A stretch of 64,000 nucleotides of DNA from Muribaculaceae bacterium. Its GTDB lineage: Bacteria; Bacteroidota; Bacteroidia; Bacteroidales; Muribaculaceae. The first letter of the stretch is position 1. Each line of letters begins with the position of its first letter. Of the stretch, positions 17,649 through 25,811 are shown piece after piece. The position numbers and the translations under genes are program-made. Under the pieces are notes generated by a model. The model saw nothing but the letters and a program-made list of their open reading frames with translations, did no database searches and was not told where the DNA came from. The stretch covers positions 1-64,000 of the forward strand of contig JAFQZK010000020.1 in the NCBI GenBank assembly GCA_017405965.1, given 5' to 3'.

Positions 17649-18437
17649 ATGAGCGAAGGATTATATAGCATGGAAGCTAAGGATTTCGACAAAACCTTAG
17701 ACTTCACCAAGATTAAACCATACGGTGACACGATGAACGACGGTAAGGTGCAGCTCAGCTTCACCCTGCCCGTGCCTTGTGGCGCCGAGGCGGTAGAGGC
17801 CGCCAAGCAACTGCTGCGCAAGATGGGTCTGGAGAATCCCAGTGTGGTCTACTACAAGGAATTGACCCCGGGCTTCACCTTCTTCAACTGCTACGGCAGC
17901 TGCACCCACACTGTGGACTACAGCACCATCTACGTTCCCAAGGTGGAGAGCAACACGATGGACATGTATGAGACCGATGAGTATATCAAGGAGAATATCG
18001 GCCGCAAGATCGTCATCGTGGGCGCTTCGACGGGTACCGACGCTCACACCGTGGGCATCGATGCCATCATGAACATGAAGGGCTATGCCGGCCACTACGG
18101 ACTGGAACGCTACGAGATGATCGAGGCCTATAACCTGGGTTCCCAGGTGCCCAACGACGAGTTCATCGCCAAGGGCATCGAACTCCACGCCGACGCCCTG
18201 CTCGTCTCGCAGACCGTGACCCAGAAGGACGTGCACATCAAGAACATGACCGAGTTCATCGAGCTGATGGAGGCCGAGGGCCTGCGCGACAAGATGATCT
18301 GCTGCTGCGGCGGTGCCCGTGTGACCCACGAGCTGGCCAAGGAGCTGGGCTTTGACGCCGGTTTCGGCATGAACACCTATGCCGACGATGTGGCTTCGTT
18401 CGTCGTGCAGGAGATGGTCAAGAGAGGAATGAAATAA
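17649..18437 (+). CDS. kamE: Lysine 5,6-aminomutase beta subunit (B12-binding)
   Basis: This 262-residue protein has an N-terminal dimerisation region and a Rossmann-type B12-binding domain with the base-off motif DAHTVG (Asp131, His133, Gly136). Lys144 in IMNMKGYAGHYG corresponds in position to the known PLP-binding lysine of the beta subunit. The later ALLVSQTVTQKDVHIKNM and CCCGGARV stretches are typical of the cobalamin pocket. It works with KamD. After the stop come a hairpin and a tandem repeat before atoA. Confidence 0.96.
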   Translation: MSEGLYSMEAKDFDKTLDFTKIKPYGDTMNDGKVQLSFTLPVPCGAEAVEAAKQLLRKMGLENPSVVYYKELTPGFTFFNCYGSCTHTVDYSTIYVPKVESNTMDMYETDEYIKENIGRKIVIVGASTGTDAHTVGIDAIMNMKGYAGHYGLERYEMIEAYNLGSQVPNDEFIAKGIELHADALLVSQTVTQKDVHIKNMTEFIELMEAEGLRDKMICCCGGARVTHELAKELGFDAGFGMNTYADDVASFVVQEMVKRGMK

Positions 18438-18440
18438 TTC

Positions 18441-18462
18441 AAGTTTCAGCACGCTGAAACTT
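18441..18462 (+). promoter_or_regulatory. Short perfect hairpin after kamE
   Basis: AAGTTTCAGC (18441-18450) pairs with GCTGAAACTT (18453-18462) around a 2-nt loop. No T run follows, so a terminator is doubtful; it may mark an mRNA end or processing point between the aminomutase genes and atoA. Confidence 0.55.
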
Positions 18463-18620
18463 GAAGTTTAGAGTTTAGAGCTTGAAGTTTAGAGTTTAGA
18501 GCTTGAAGTTTAGAGTTTAGAGCTTGAAGTTTAGAGTTTAGAGCTTGAAGTTTAGAGTTTAGAGCTTGAAGTTTAGAGTTTAGAGTTTAGAGTTTAGAGT
18601 TTAGGGATTAGAGATTAGTG
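18460..18620. repeat. 21-bp tandem repeat built from heptamers
   Basis: Six exact 21-bp copies begin at 18460, 18481, 18502, 18523, 18544 and 18565. Each is three 7-mers (CTTGAAG, TTTAGAG, TTTAGAG). Degenerate TTTAGAG units continue to about 18620. The 266-bp gap between kamE and atoA holds no gene. There are no spacers, so it is not a CRISPR. Confidence 0.95.
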
Positions 18621-18703
18621 AATGGCTGGTCGATAATCTTGAGACAAGAGAATGAAATAACTTTTTAAAAACATATAATTAATCTCAAATCACTATTTAC
18701 ATT

Positions 18704-19363
18704 ATGGATAAATATCAAATGAGAGAAGTCATCGCCAAACGTGCCGCCAAGGAGTTGCACGATGGTGACGTTGTGAATCTGGGTATCGGTATTCCCACAT
18801 TGATTCCTAACTATTTGCCCGATGGCGTTTCGGTAACCTTGCAGACCGAGAACGGTGCCATGGGTATGGGCCCCACCCCCGAGGAGGGCAAGGAGGACAA
18901 GAACCTCATCAACGCCGGTGGTGGCGCCATCACGCTGAATCCCGGTGCCTGCACCTTCGACTCGGCCACCTCGTTTGCCATCATTCGCGGCGGCCACGTG
19001 AACGTGTCGTTCCTGGGCGCTCTGCAGGTTGACGAGAAAGGTAACCTCGCCAACTGGATCATTCCCGGCAAGATGGCTCCCGGTATGGGCGGTGCCATGG
19101 ACCTCGTTGTGGGTGCCAAGCGCGTGATCCTAACGATGGAGCACACCCAGAAGGGTAACCCCAAGATCCTGAAGGAGTGCACATTGCCCCTCACCGCCGC
19201 CGGTCAGGTCAACATGATCATCACCGAGATGGGCGTTATGGACATCACCCCCGAGGGTATCGTCCTGCGCGAGCTCCATCCCGAGTTCACCGTCGAGGAT
19301 GTACAGGCTGCAACCGAGGCCAAGCTCATCATCTCGCCCGACCTGAAACCCATGGACGTTTAA
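18704..19363 (+). CDS. atoA: Acetoacetate:butyrate CoA-transferase subunit beta
   Basis: This 219-residue protein is the beta subunit partner of AtoD. The catalytic glutamate is Glu49 in [12 protein letters not shown], and [13 protein letters not shown] and [13 protein letters not shown] are typical. It lies 266 bp after kamE beyond the tandem repeat and 16 bp before the crotonase gene. Being separated from atoD by ten genes is unusual, but no other CoA-transferase subunit is in the window, so they most likely pair. Confidence 0.9.
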   Translation: MDKYQMREVIAKRAAKELHDGDVVNLGIGIPTLIPNYLPDGVSVTLQTENGAMGMGPTPEEGKEDKNLINAGGGAITLNPGACTFDSATSFAIIRGGHVNVSFLGALQVDEKGNLANWIIPGKMAPGMGGAMDLVVGAKRVILTMEHTQKGNPKILKECTLPLTAAGQVNMIITEMGVMDITPEGIVLRELHPEFTVEDVQAATEAKLIISPDLKPMDV

Positions 19364-19379
19364 TTCCGTCACTCGAGTC

Positions 19380-20156
19380 ATGGAATATAACTTCTTGAAG
19401 ATCGAGCACAATAACGGTGTCACCGTGTTGACGATATCGGCGCCCAAGACCTTGAATGCCCTGAATTCGAGCATCCTCAAGGAATTGAACGACTTTATCG
19501 ACAATCTGGAGCCCACCACGCGCGTGCTCATCATCACCGGCGACGGCGAGAAGTCGTTTGTCGCTGGAGCCGATATCTCGGAGATGGTTCACCTGAACGA
19601 AGCACAGGGCCATGAATTCGGCCGCCTGGGCGCTCAGGTGTTCCGCAAGATCGAGGTGCTGCCCATTCCCGTCATCGCTGCCGTGAACGGCTTTGCGCTG
19701 GGTGGTGGCTGTGAGCTGGCCATGTCTTGCGACATCCGCATCTGCTCGGCCAATGCCAAGTTCGGTCAGCCCGAGGTGGGCCTGGGTATCATCCCCGGCT
19801 TCTCGGGAACCTATCGCCTGCCCAAACTCATCGGCCAGGGCTATGCCAAGGAGATGATCTACACGGGCAAGGTGATCCGCTCGGACGAGGCCCTGCGCAT
19901 CGGTCTGGTCAACGCCGTCTATGAGCCCGCCGAACTGATGGGCAAGGCGATGGAAATGGCCGCCATGATGCTCAAGAACGCGCCTGTGGCCATCGGCCTG
20001 GCCAAGCAGAGCATCAACGAGGGTTATGACCTGGATGCCGACGGTGCCATCGCTCTGGAGAACAAACTCTTCGGCAAGTGCTTTGCCACGGCCGACCAGA
20101 AGGAGGGCATGGACGCCTTCCTCAACAAGCGTGAGGCAACTTTTAAGGGAGAATAA
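19380..20156 (+). CDS. Enoyl-CoA hydratase / 3-hydroxybutyryl-CoA dehydratase (crotonase)
   Basis: This 258-residue crotonase-fold protein has the oxyanion-hole regions KSFVAGADISEM and NGFALGGGCELAMSCD and the acid/base region FGQPEVGLGIIPGFSGT with two glutamates in the usual places. In this context it most likely interconverts 3-hydroxybutyryl-CoA and crotonyl-CoA, feeding acetoacetyl-CoA from the CoA-transferase step into butyrate formation. It is followed closely by the matching dehydrogenase. Confidence 0.9.
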   Translation: MEYNFLKIEHNNGVTVLTISAPKTLNALNSSILKELNDFIDNLEPTTRVLIITGDGEKSFVAGADISEMVHLNEAQGHEFGRLGAQVFRKIEVLPIPVIAAVNGFALGGGCELAMSCDIRICSANAKFGQPEVGLGIIPGFSGTYRLPKLIGQGYAKEMIYTGKVIRSDEALRIGLVNAVYEPAELMGKAMEMAAMMLKNAPVAIGLAKQSINEGYDLDADGAIALENKLFGKCFATADQKEGMDAFLNKREATFKGE

Positions 20157-20190
20157 TAAACATTAATCAATCAAATAATTAGAACAGATT

Positions 20191-21027
20191 ATGAAAATTT
20201 GTGTTATTGGAACAGGTACGATGGCTAAGGGTATCGTCAAGGCTTTTGCCGCCAAGATGCCCGTGGTCATGAAGAGCCGCACCCAGGAGAGTCTTGACAA
20301 GGCCATGGCTTCGATTGCCAAGGGTTACACCAAGCTTGTCGAGAAGGGTAAATTCACTCAGGAGAAGATGGATGGCATCATGGCCAACATCTCCACCACG
20401 ACCGACTATGCCACCTTCGCTGATGCCGACCTCGTCATCGAGGCTGCTGTCGAGAACATGCAGTTGAAGAAGGACGTGTTCATGGAGCTTGACAAGATCT
20501 GCAAGCCCGAGACCATCTTTGCCACCAACTCATCGTCGCTCTCGATTACCGAGATCGCTGCTTGCACCAGCCGTCCCGCACAGTTCATCGGCTGCCACTT
20601 CTTCAACCCCGCCGACCGCATGGCGCTCGTCGAGGTCATCAAGGGCCAGCTCACCAGCGAGGAGACCGCCAAGTGCATCGTTGACCTGACGACCGAGATC
20701 GGCAAGACTCCCGTGCCCGTTAACGAGGCTCCCGGTTTTGTCGTTAACCGCATCCTTATCCCGATGATCAACGAGGCTGTAGGTATCCTGGCCGACGGTA
20801 TTGCCAGCGCCGAGGATATCGACAAGTGCATGATGCTGGGTGCCAACCATCCCATGGGCCCGCTCGCTCTGGCCGACCTTATCGGCAACGACGTGAACCT
20901 CGCCATCATGGAGGTGCTCTACAACGAGTTCGGCGATCCCAAGTATCGTCCTCACCCGCTGCTGCGCAAGATGGTGCGCGCCGGTCTGCTGGGCCGCAAG
21001 ACGGGAGAAGGCTTCTATAAGTATTAA
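20191..21027 (+). CDS. 3-hydroxybutyryl-CoA dehydrogenase
   Basis: This 278-residue protein has an N-terminal Rossmann motif [11 protein letters not shown] and catalytic-region motifs [29 protein letters not shown] and [15 protein letters not shown]. These are standard for the NAD-dependent enzyme that interconverts acetoacetyl-CoA and 3-hydroxybutyryl-CoA. GTMAKGI varies slightly from the usual GxMGxGI. With the crotonase it provides a reductive route from acetoacetyl-CoA to crotonyl-CoA, a sink for NADH. Confidence 0.92.
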   Translation: MKICVIGTGTMAKGIVKAFAAKMPVVMKSRTQESLDKAMASIAKGYTKLVEKGKFTQEKMDGIMANISTTTDYATFADADLVIEAAVENMQLKKDVFMELDKICKPETIFATNSSSLSITEIAACTSRPAQFIGCHFFNPADRMALVEVIKGQLTSEETAKCIVDLTTEIGKTPVPVNEAPGFVVNRILIPMINEAVGILADGIASAEDIDKCMMLGANHPMGPLALADLIGNDVNLAIMEVLYNEFGDPKYRPHPLLRKMVRAGLLGRKTGEGFYKY

Positions 21028-21129
21028 TCATTATCAGTCCTTAGTTTTTAGTCCCTAGTCCCTAGTTTCAAGAGACAAATGAACGGGGATTAAGAACTAA
21101 GGACTAGAAACCAGAAACTAGAAACTAAT
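21028..21129. repeat. Inverted clusters of the ctaaggacta repeat
   Basis: The gap has TCCTTAGTTTTTAGTCCCTAG-type units up to about 21071 and the opposite orientation (ACTAAGGACTAGAAACCAG-like) from about 21090, so transcripts could fold into an imperfect hairpin. No gene is seen. Confidence 0.7.
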
Positions 21130-22269
21130 ATGGATTTTAGCTATTCTAAGACTGAACAACTGTTCCTGCAGATGGTACGCTCATTTGCAGAGAACGAGGT
21201 GAAGCCCCTTGCCGCCGAGATCGATGAGCAGGAACGCTTCCCTATCGAGACCGTCGAGAAGATGGGTAAACTCGGTATGATGGGTATTCCTATTCCCAAG
21301 CAGTACGGCGGTGCCGGTGGTACCGTGCAGATGTATATCATGGCTGTTGAGGAGCTGTCCCGCGTGTGCGCCACGACGGGCGTTGTCCTCTCGGCCCACA
21401 CCTCGCTGTGCATGGCTCCCATCCTGGAGCACGGCACCGAGGAGCAGAAGATGAAATACTTGCCCAAACTCGCTTCGGGTGAGTGGATTGGCGCCTTTGG
21501 TCTTACCGAGCCCAATGCCGGTACCGATGCCGCCATGCAGCAGACCACTGCTGTCGATGCAGGTGACCACTGGGTGCTCAACGGCTCCAAGATTTTCATC
21601 ACCAACGCTTCCAATGCCCACGTGTTCATCGTGATGGCCATGACCGACAAGGCTCAGGGCACCAAGGGCATCTCGGCATTCATCGTCGAGAGGGATATGC
21701 CCGGCTTCTCCATCGGTAAGAAGGAGTTGAAGATGGGTATCCGCGGCAGCGCTACCTGTGAGCTGATTTTCGAGAACTGCATCGTGCCCAAGGAGAATCT
21801 CCTCGGCCAGCTCGGCAAGGGCTTCAAGATTGCTATGATGACGCTTGACGGTGGCCGCATCGGTATCGCCTCACAGGCTCTCGGTATTGCCCAGGGTGCT
21901 CTGGACGAGACCGTGAAGTACACCAAGGAGCGTAAGCAGTTTGGCCGTGCCATTGCCAAGTTCCAGAACACTCAGTTCCAGATGGCAGACCTCAAGACTA
22001 AGGTCGAGGCCGCCCGTCTGCTTGTGCGCAGTGCCGCATGGAAGAAAGACATGCACCTGCCTTACAGCGCCGATGCCGCTATGGCAAAACTCTTTGCTGC
22101 CGAGACTGCTATGGAAGTGACGACCAAGGCCGTACAGTTCCACGGTGGCTACGGTTACACCCGTGAATATCCTGTTGAGCGTATGATGCGTGACGCCAAG
22201 ATTACCGAGATCTACGAAGGTACATCCGAGGTTCAGCGCATGGTTATCGCTGGTCAATTATTTAAATAA
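21130..22269 (+). CDS. bcd: Butyryl-CoA dehydrogenase (acyl-CoA dehydrogenase)
   Basis: This 379-residue flavoprotein has the usual three-domain layout: helical N-terminal domain, beta-domain FAD-binding signatures (GAFGLTEPNAGTDA, WVLNGSKIFITNA) and C-terminal helices. The catalytic base is the glutamate in EIYEGTSEVQR (Glu363). The length and sequence fit short-chain butyryl-CoA dehydrogenases. It reduces crotonyl-CoA to butyryl-CoA and is directly followed by etfB and etfA, the set-up of the electron-bifurcating Bcd-EtfAB complex, which could reduce ferredoxin with NADH. Confidence 0.93.
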   Translation: MDFSYSKTEQLFLQMVRSFAENEVKPLAAEIDEQERFPIETVEKMGKLGMMGIPIPKQYGGAGGTVQMYIMAVEELSRVCATTGVVLSAHTSLCMAPILEHGTEEQKMKYLPKLASGEWIGAFGLTEPNAGTDAAMQQTTAVDAGDHWVLNGSKIFITNASNAHVFIVMAMTDKAQGTKGISAFIVERDMPGFSIGKKELKMGIRGSATCELIFENCIVPKENLLGQLGKGFKIAMMTLDGGRIGIASQALGIAQGALDETVKYTKERKQFGRAIAKFQNTQFQMADLKTKVEAARLLVRSAAWKKDMHLPYSADAAMAKLFAAETAMEVTTKAVQFHGGYGYTREYPVERMMRDAKITEIYEGTSEVQRMVIAGQLFK

Positions 22270-22367
22270 ATATGGAGGAATAATAAATGGCTGTTGAGAT
22301 AAAAAGATATGATGGTGCAATACGGGAAAAGAGACTTGCAGGTATGCCGGGCTCTAATGAATCCACG

Positions 22368-23150
22368 ATGAATATCATCGTTTGTGTAAAACAAGTTCCC
22401 GATACCACCGTTGTCAAGATTGATCCCGTGAAGGGTACTTTGATTCGTGAAGGCGTTCCCAGTATCATGAACCCTGATGATAAGGGCGGTCTTGAACTCG
22501 CTTTGAGACTGAAAGACGAGTTTGGCGCCAATGTCACCGTGATTTCGATGGGCCCGCCCCAAGCCGACGTCATGTTGCGCGAGGCCCTCGCTATGGGTGC
22601 CGATCGTGCCATCCTGCTGAGTGACCGCAAGTTTGCCGGTGCCGACACGCTGGCAACATCCTATGCCCTGTCGGGCCTGTGCCGTGTGCTGGACTATGAC
22701 CTCATCATCGCTGGCCGCCAGGCTATCGACGGTGACACCGCCCAGGTGGGTCCCGAGCTCGCCGAGCACCTCGACCTGCCGCAGATTACCTATGTCGCCG
22801 GAGCGAAATTGCTCGACAATGGCAACCTGCAAGTCGAAAAGGAGAACGAGGACGGTGTCCAGGTTCTCGAGGTCGAGGGCAAGTGCCTGTTGACCGTGCT
22901 GGCTTCGGCATTTGATGCACGCTACATGAGTGTGAGCGGCATCATGGAAGCCTATGACAAGGAAGTCGAGGTTTGGAGTGCCGACAAGATCGACGTCGAG
23001 GAAGGCAAGTTGGGTCTCGCCGGCTCGCCCACCAAGGTGTTCAAGTCGTTCCCCAAGGCCATGAAGGCTCCTGGCGAGGTTCACGAGGTGACCCCCGAAG
23101 AGGCTGTAGAGCTCATTGTTAATCAACTGAAAGTTAAACACATTATCTAA
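22368..23150 (+). CDS. etfB: Electron-transfer flavoprotein beta subunit
   Basis: From ATG 22368 the protein is 260 residues and begins with the family's typical MNIIVCVKQVPDTT. The frame stays open upstream to ATG 22287, which follows a rare good Shine-Dalgarno (GGAGGAATAATAA), so a 27-residue N-terminal extension is possible. Other motifs are NPDDKGGLELALRLKD, LSDRKFAGADTLATSYAL and IIAGRQAIDGDTAQVGPELAE. It pairs with EtfA to pass electrons to or from butyryl-CoA dehydrogenase. Confidence 0.9.
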   Translation: MNIIVCVKQVPDTTVVKIDPVKGTLIREGVPSIMNPDDKGGLELALRLKDEFGANVTVISMGPPQADVMLREALAMGADRAILLSDRKFAGADTLATSYALSGLCRVLDYDLIIAGRQAIDGDTAQVGPELAEHLDLPQITYVAGAKLLDNGNLQVEKENEDGVQVLEVEGKCLLTVLASAFDARYMSVSGIMEAYDKEVEVWSADKIDVEEGKLGLAGSPTKVFKSFPKAMKAPGEVHEVTPEEAVELIVNQLKVKHII

Positions 23151-23163
23151 AAGTCACTGCATT

Positions 23164-24180
23164 ATGGATAAGAAAGATTATAAAAACGTATTCGTTTTTG
23201 CTGAGCAGCGCGAAGGTGTCATCCAGCCCGTTGCACTTGAACTTTTAGGTAAGGCCCGTGACCTGGCCGACGCCCTCGGCGAGAAGGTAGTTGCCATGCT
23301 GCTGGGTGAAGGCATCAAGGACAAGGCTCAGATGCTTATCGAGCAGGGTGCCGACGAGGTCATCGTCGTTGATGCTCCCGAGTTGAAAGACTTCCTCAGC
23401 GAACAGTATTCACAGGCTGTCGGCCAGATTATCCTGGACCGCAAGCCCAGCATCGTGCTCTATGGTGCTACCACCATCGGCCGCGACCTGGCTCCCCGCA
23501 TCGCTTCGCGCCTCAAAACGGGTTTGACTGCCGACTGCACCAAGCTCGAAATCGAGCCCGATGCCAACAACGAACCTGAGTTCCGCATGACGCGTCCCGC
23601 ATTTGGCGGTAACCTGATGGCTACCATCATCTGCCCGAACAACCGTCCGCAGATGTCAACCGTGCGCCCCGGCGTGATGCAGAAGATGCAGCGTCAGGCT
23701 GGCCGCGAGGGTATCGTTACCGAGTTCGCGCCCAAGTTCGACACCAGCAAGTTCAAGGTGAAACTCGTCAAGACCATCAAGGCCGACAAGCAGGTCGCCG
23801 ACATCAGCGAGGCCAAGATCCTCGTCAGCGGTGGTCGTGGCGTCCATGACAAGGAAGGTTTCGACAAGCTGCAGGCCCTCGCCGACGTCCTCGGCGGACA
23901 GGTGGCATCGTCGCGTGCCATGGTCGATAACGGCGTGATGCCCCACGAGGTACAGGTAGGACAGACCGGTAAGACCGTCCGTCCCAACCTCTACATGGCA
24001 TGTGGTATCAGCGGTGCCATCCAGCACCTTGCCGGTATGGAAGAGAGCGATTTCATCATCGCTATCAACAAGGACAAGTTCGCCCCCATCTTCAGCGTTG
24101 CCGACCTGGGCATCGTAGGCGACCTCCACAAGATTGTCCCCATGTTGACCGAGCGCATCAAGAAAGAACTCGAGAAATAA
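23164..24180 (+). CDS. etfA: Electron-transfer flavoprotein alpha subunit
   Basis: This 338-residue protein has the N-terminal EtfA domain (VFVFAEQREGVIQPVALELL) and the C-terminal FAD-binding domain with VSGGRGVHDKEGF, SSRAMVDNGVMP, VGQTGKTVRPNLY and CGISGAIQHLAGM. These bind FAD in all EtfA proteins. It starts 13 bp after etfB and is the last gene of the lysine-fermentation operon, followed by a terminator at 24251-24281. Confidence 0.95.
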   Translation: MDKKDYKNVFVFAEQREGVIQPVALELLGKARDLADALGEKVVAMLLGEGIKDKAQMLIEQGADEVIVVDAPELKDFLSEQYSQAVGQIILDRKPSIVLYGATTIGRDLAPRIASRLKTGLTADCTKLEIEPDANNEPEFRMTRPAFGGNLMATIICPNNRPQMSTVRPGVMQKMQRQAGREGIVTEFAPKFDTSKFKVKLVKTIKADKQVADISEAKILVSGGRGVHDKEGFDKLQALADVLGGQVASSRAMVDNGVMPHEVQVGQTGKTVRPNLYMACGISGAIQHLAGMEESDFIIAINKDKFAPIFSVADLGIVGDLHKIVPMLTERIKKELEK

Positions 24181-24200
24181 ATCAACCCCCAACAACAGTT

Positions 24201-24222
24201 CCTCCTCTAAGCTTAGAGGAGG
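24201..24222. repeat. Perfect 22-bp palindrome
   Basis: CCTCCTCTAAGCTTAGAGGAGG is fully self-complementary. It lies 20 bp after the etfA stop and is related to the palindromes at 24362 and 24455. Confidence 0.9.
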
Positions 24223-24250
24223 CCAGAGGATGTTGATAACCCCAACAACC

Positions 24251-24290
24251 AAGGGCGGGCGCCACCACGGCATCCGCCCTTGCTTTATTC
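24251..24290 (+). terminator. Terminator of the lysine operon
   Basis: AAGGGCGG (24251-24258) pairs with CCGCCCTT (24274-24281) with further pairing in the loop, followed by GCTTTATTC. It is the first terminator-like hairpin after etfA. Confidence 0.7.
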
Positions 24291-24361
24291 ACACCAGCCT
24301 CCCCCAAAAAGGGAAAACAAGAGATAATGTGAGTCCAATAATAAAGTACTGATACTCAATT

Positions 24362-24476
24362 CCCCCTCTTGGTCAAGAGGGGGTGCCCGTTAGGGCGGGG
24401 GCGTTCGTCATACAGCGACAAATAACCCTATTCGGTAGCATCAACGCCCCCTTGCCCCCTCTAATCTTAGAGGGGG
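24362..24476. repeat. 115-bp intergenic repeat element with palindromic ends
   Basis: Two palindromes, CCCCCTCTT-GGTC-AAGAGGGGG (24362-24383) and CCCCCTCTAA-TC-TTAGAGGGGG (24455-24476), bound a segment whose inner parts (GGGCGGGGGCG and CGCCCCC) are also inverted. It looks like a small non-coding palindromic repeat unit. The rest of 24181-24709 contains no recognisable gene. Confidence 0.75.
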
Positions 24477-24709
24477 AGTTGCTAACGCTCTGATTGATAA
24501 TCAGTGATTCTGTTGAACTCACGTTAGATATTAAGCTATCCAGCACTCTATCCTTTTTCTCCGGGGTGTGTGGCCTCGCCTTGGTGTGGCTATAAGGGTG
24601 CGTGTGTACATGAGAAAAAGGATAAAAAGGAGAAAATGGATTGATGTCTCCTTGTGACAGAAGTGGCAGGGTGGGGTGTTGGCATGGTTTTTGTTGCTGC
24701 AATGGTGTT

Positions 24710-24889
24710 ATGAAGAAGAAAAAGAAGAAACAGCCTGTCAACATGGACGACGTGATTAAGGCGATGCGTCGCGGGAACCGTGAGGGCGAGCAGGAGGTGC
24801 TGGGCCCTGGTTTCCATGCCACCAACCGTGTGCACCGCTCCAAAAAGACCTACACCCGCAAACTCAAGCACAAGGGATGTGAGGAGTGA
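24710..24889 (+). CDS. Small basic protein
   Basis: The ATG at 24710 gives 59 residues: a Lys run at the start, then VNMDDVIKAMRRGNREGEQEVLGPGF and a basic tail HRSKKTYTRKLKHKG. Short proteins with a K-rich start, a DDVIKA.R...RE helix and a VHRSKKTYxRK tail are familiar as uncharacterised proteins in Bacteroidales, so I take this as real. The frame extends upstream to 24641, but the Lys-rich start is the better choice. It may bind nucleic acid; that is only inferred from charge. Confidence 0.7.
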   Translation: MKKKKKKQPVNMDDVIKAMRRGNREGEQEVLGPGFHATNRVHRSKKTYTRKLKHKGCEE

Positions 24890-24956
24890 GAAGTTAGGAG
24901 TTAGGAATGAGAAACTAAACGCTCGCTTCACTGGGGTGTAATATCAAACTTTGTTG

Positions 24957-24964
24957 TATCTTTG
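24957..24964 (+). promoter_or_regulatory. -7 element for the dipeptidase gene
   Basis: TATCTTTG matches TAnnTTTG and lies about 20 bp before the chosen start. The position expected for TTTG is GGGG, so the -33 element is poor. It rules out the ATG at 24962 as the start. Confidence 0.45.
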
Positions 24965-24982
24965 CGAGATCGTTCAATATTA

Positions 24983-25768
24983 ATGAGATACAAGATGAGA
25001 TACGTGAAGATGATTGCTGCAGCCCTGGTCGTGATGACAGGCCTGCTCACGGGCTGCAAGAGCGCCCAACAGACGGCGCTGGCTAAGGACCCGACGATGG
25101 ATTCGAGCCAGTTTGTGAACATCACCGACGTGGTGCCTGATGCGATTCTGGAAATCCGCTACTATAGTACCTATAACTTTGTGGGGGCTCGCATCGACGG
25201 CTATGAGGAGCCTGTCGCCCTGATGACGCGTGTGGCAGCCGACAGCCTGCGTGCCGCGAGCGATGACCTCAAGCGCCACGGCTACTGCATCAAGATCTAT
25301 GACGCTTACCGTCCGCAACGTGGTGTGGATCACTTTATGCGCTGGGCCCTCGACGTGAACGATACCGTCACCAAGGCCTATTTCTATCCCCGCTTGACCA
25401 AGAAAGAGGTGTTCGACGGCGAGTATGTGGCCACCAAGAGCGGCCATTCGCGCGGCTCGACGATCGATTTGACCATCGTTGACATGCAGACCGGCAAGGA
25501 GGTTGACATGGGCGGCACGTTCGACTGGTTCGGCATCGAGAGTCACCCCGACTACGGCGGCGGCAACCCCGAGACGCTGGAATTCCAGCAGACGGTGCCC
25601 ACGTTCACCAGCGAGCAGTTCTACAACCGCATGGTGCTGCGTGCCGCGATGCTGCGTCACGGCTTCAAGCCCCTGGACAACGAGTGGTGGCACTTCACGT
25701 TGAAGAACGAGCCCTTCCCTGACACCTACTTCAACTTCCCGGTGCGCACGCTCCCAAGTGCCAAGTAG
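24983..25768 (+). CDS. VanX-type D-Ala-D-Ala dipeptidase lipoprotein (M15D)
   Basis: The start at 24983 (24995 also possible) gives 261 residues with a lipoprotein signal ending in GLLTGC. The M15D zinc ligands are visible: His and Asp in SGHSRGSTID and the Glu/His pair in NEWWHF. An Arg in YDAYRPQRG corresponds to the conserved VanX arginine. Enzymes of this family cleave D-Ala-D-Ala. With no vanH/vanA ligase partner nearby it is more likely involved in cell-wall dipeptide recycling than in glycopeptide resistance. Its lipid anchor places it in the periplasm. Confidence 0.9.
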   Translation: MRYKMRYVKMIAAALVVMTGLLTGCKSAQQTALAKDPTMDSSQFVNITDVVPDAILEIRYYSTYNFVGARIDGYEEPVALMTRVAADSLRAASDDLKRHGYCIKIYDAYRPQRGVDHFMRWALDVNDTVTKAYFYPRLTKKEVFDGEYVATKSGHSRGSTIDLTIVDMQTGKEVDMGGTFDWFGIESHPDYGGGNPETLEFQQTVPTFTSEQFYNRMVLRAAMLRHGFKPLDNEWWHFTLKNEPFPDTYFNFPVRTLPSAK

Positions 25769-25811
25769 CTCACTCTAGGAATATCAGCTTACTCAGAGAA
25801 ATCAAGGAGGC

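Noticed and set aside
18460-18620. CRISPR array
   Set aside because: The 21-bp units follow each other directly without unique spacers and no cas gene is nearby.
24590-24931. 113-codon open frame on the - strand
   Set aside because: Overlaps the small basic protein; its translation is rich in Leu, Phe and His with no motif, and the + frame has a familiar Bacteroidales pattern.
24983-25768. Vancomycin resistance gene
   Set aside because: Family motifs are those of VanX, but there is no ligase, dehydrogenase or regulator beside it; a metabolic role is more likely.
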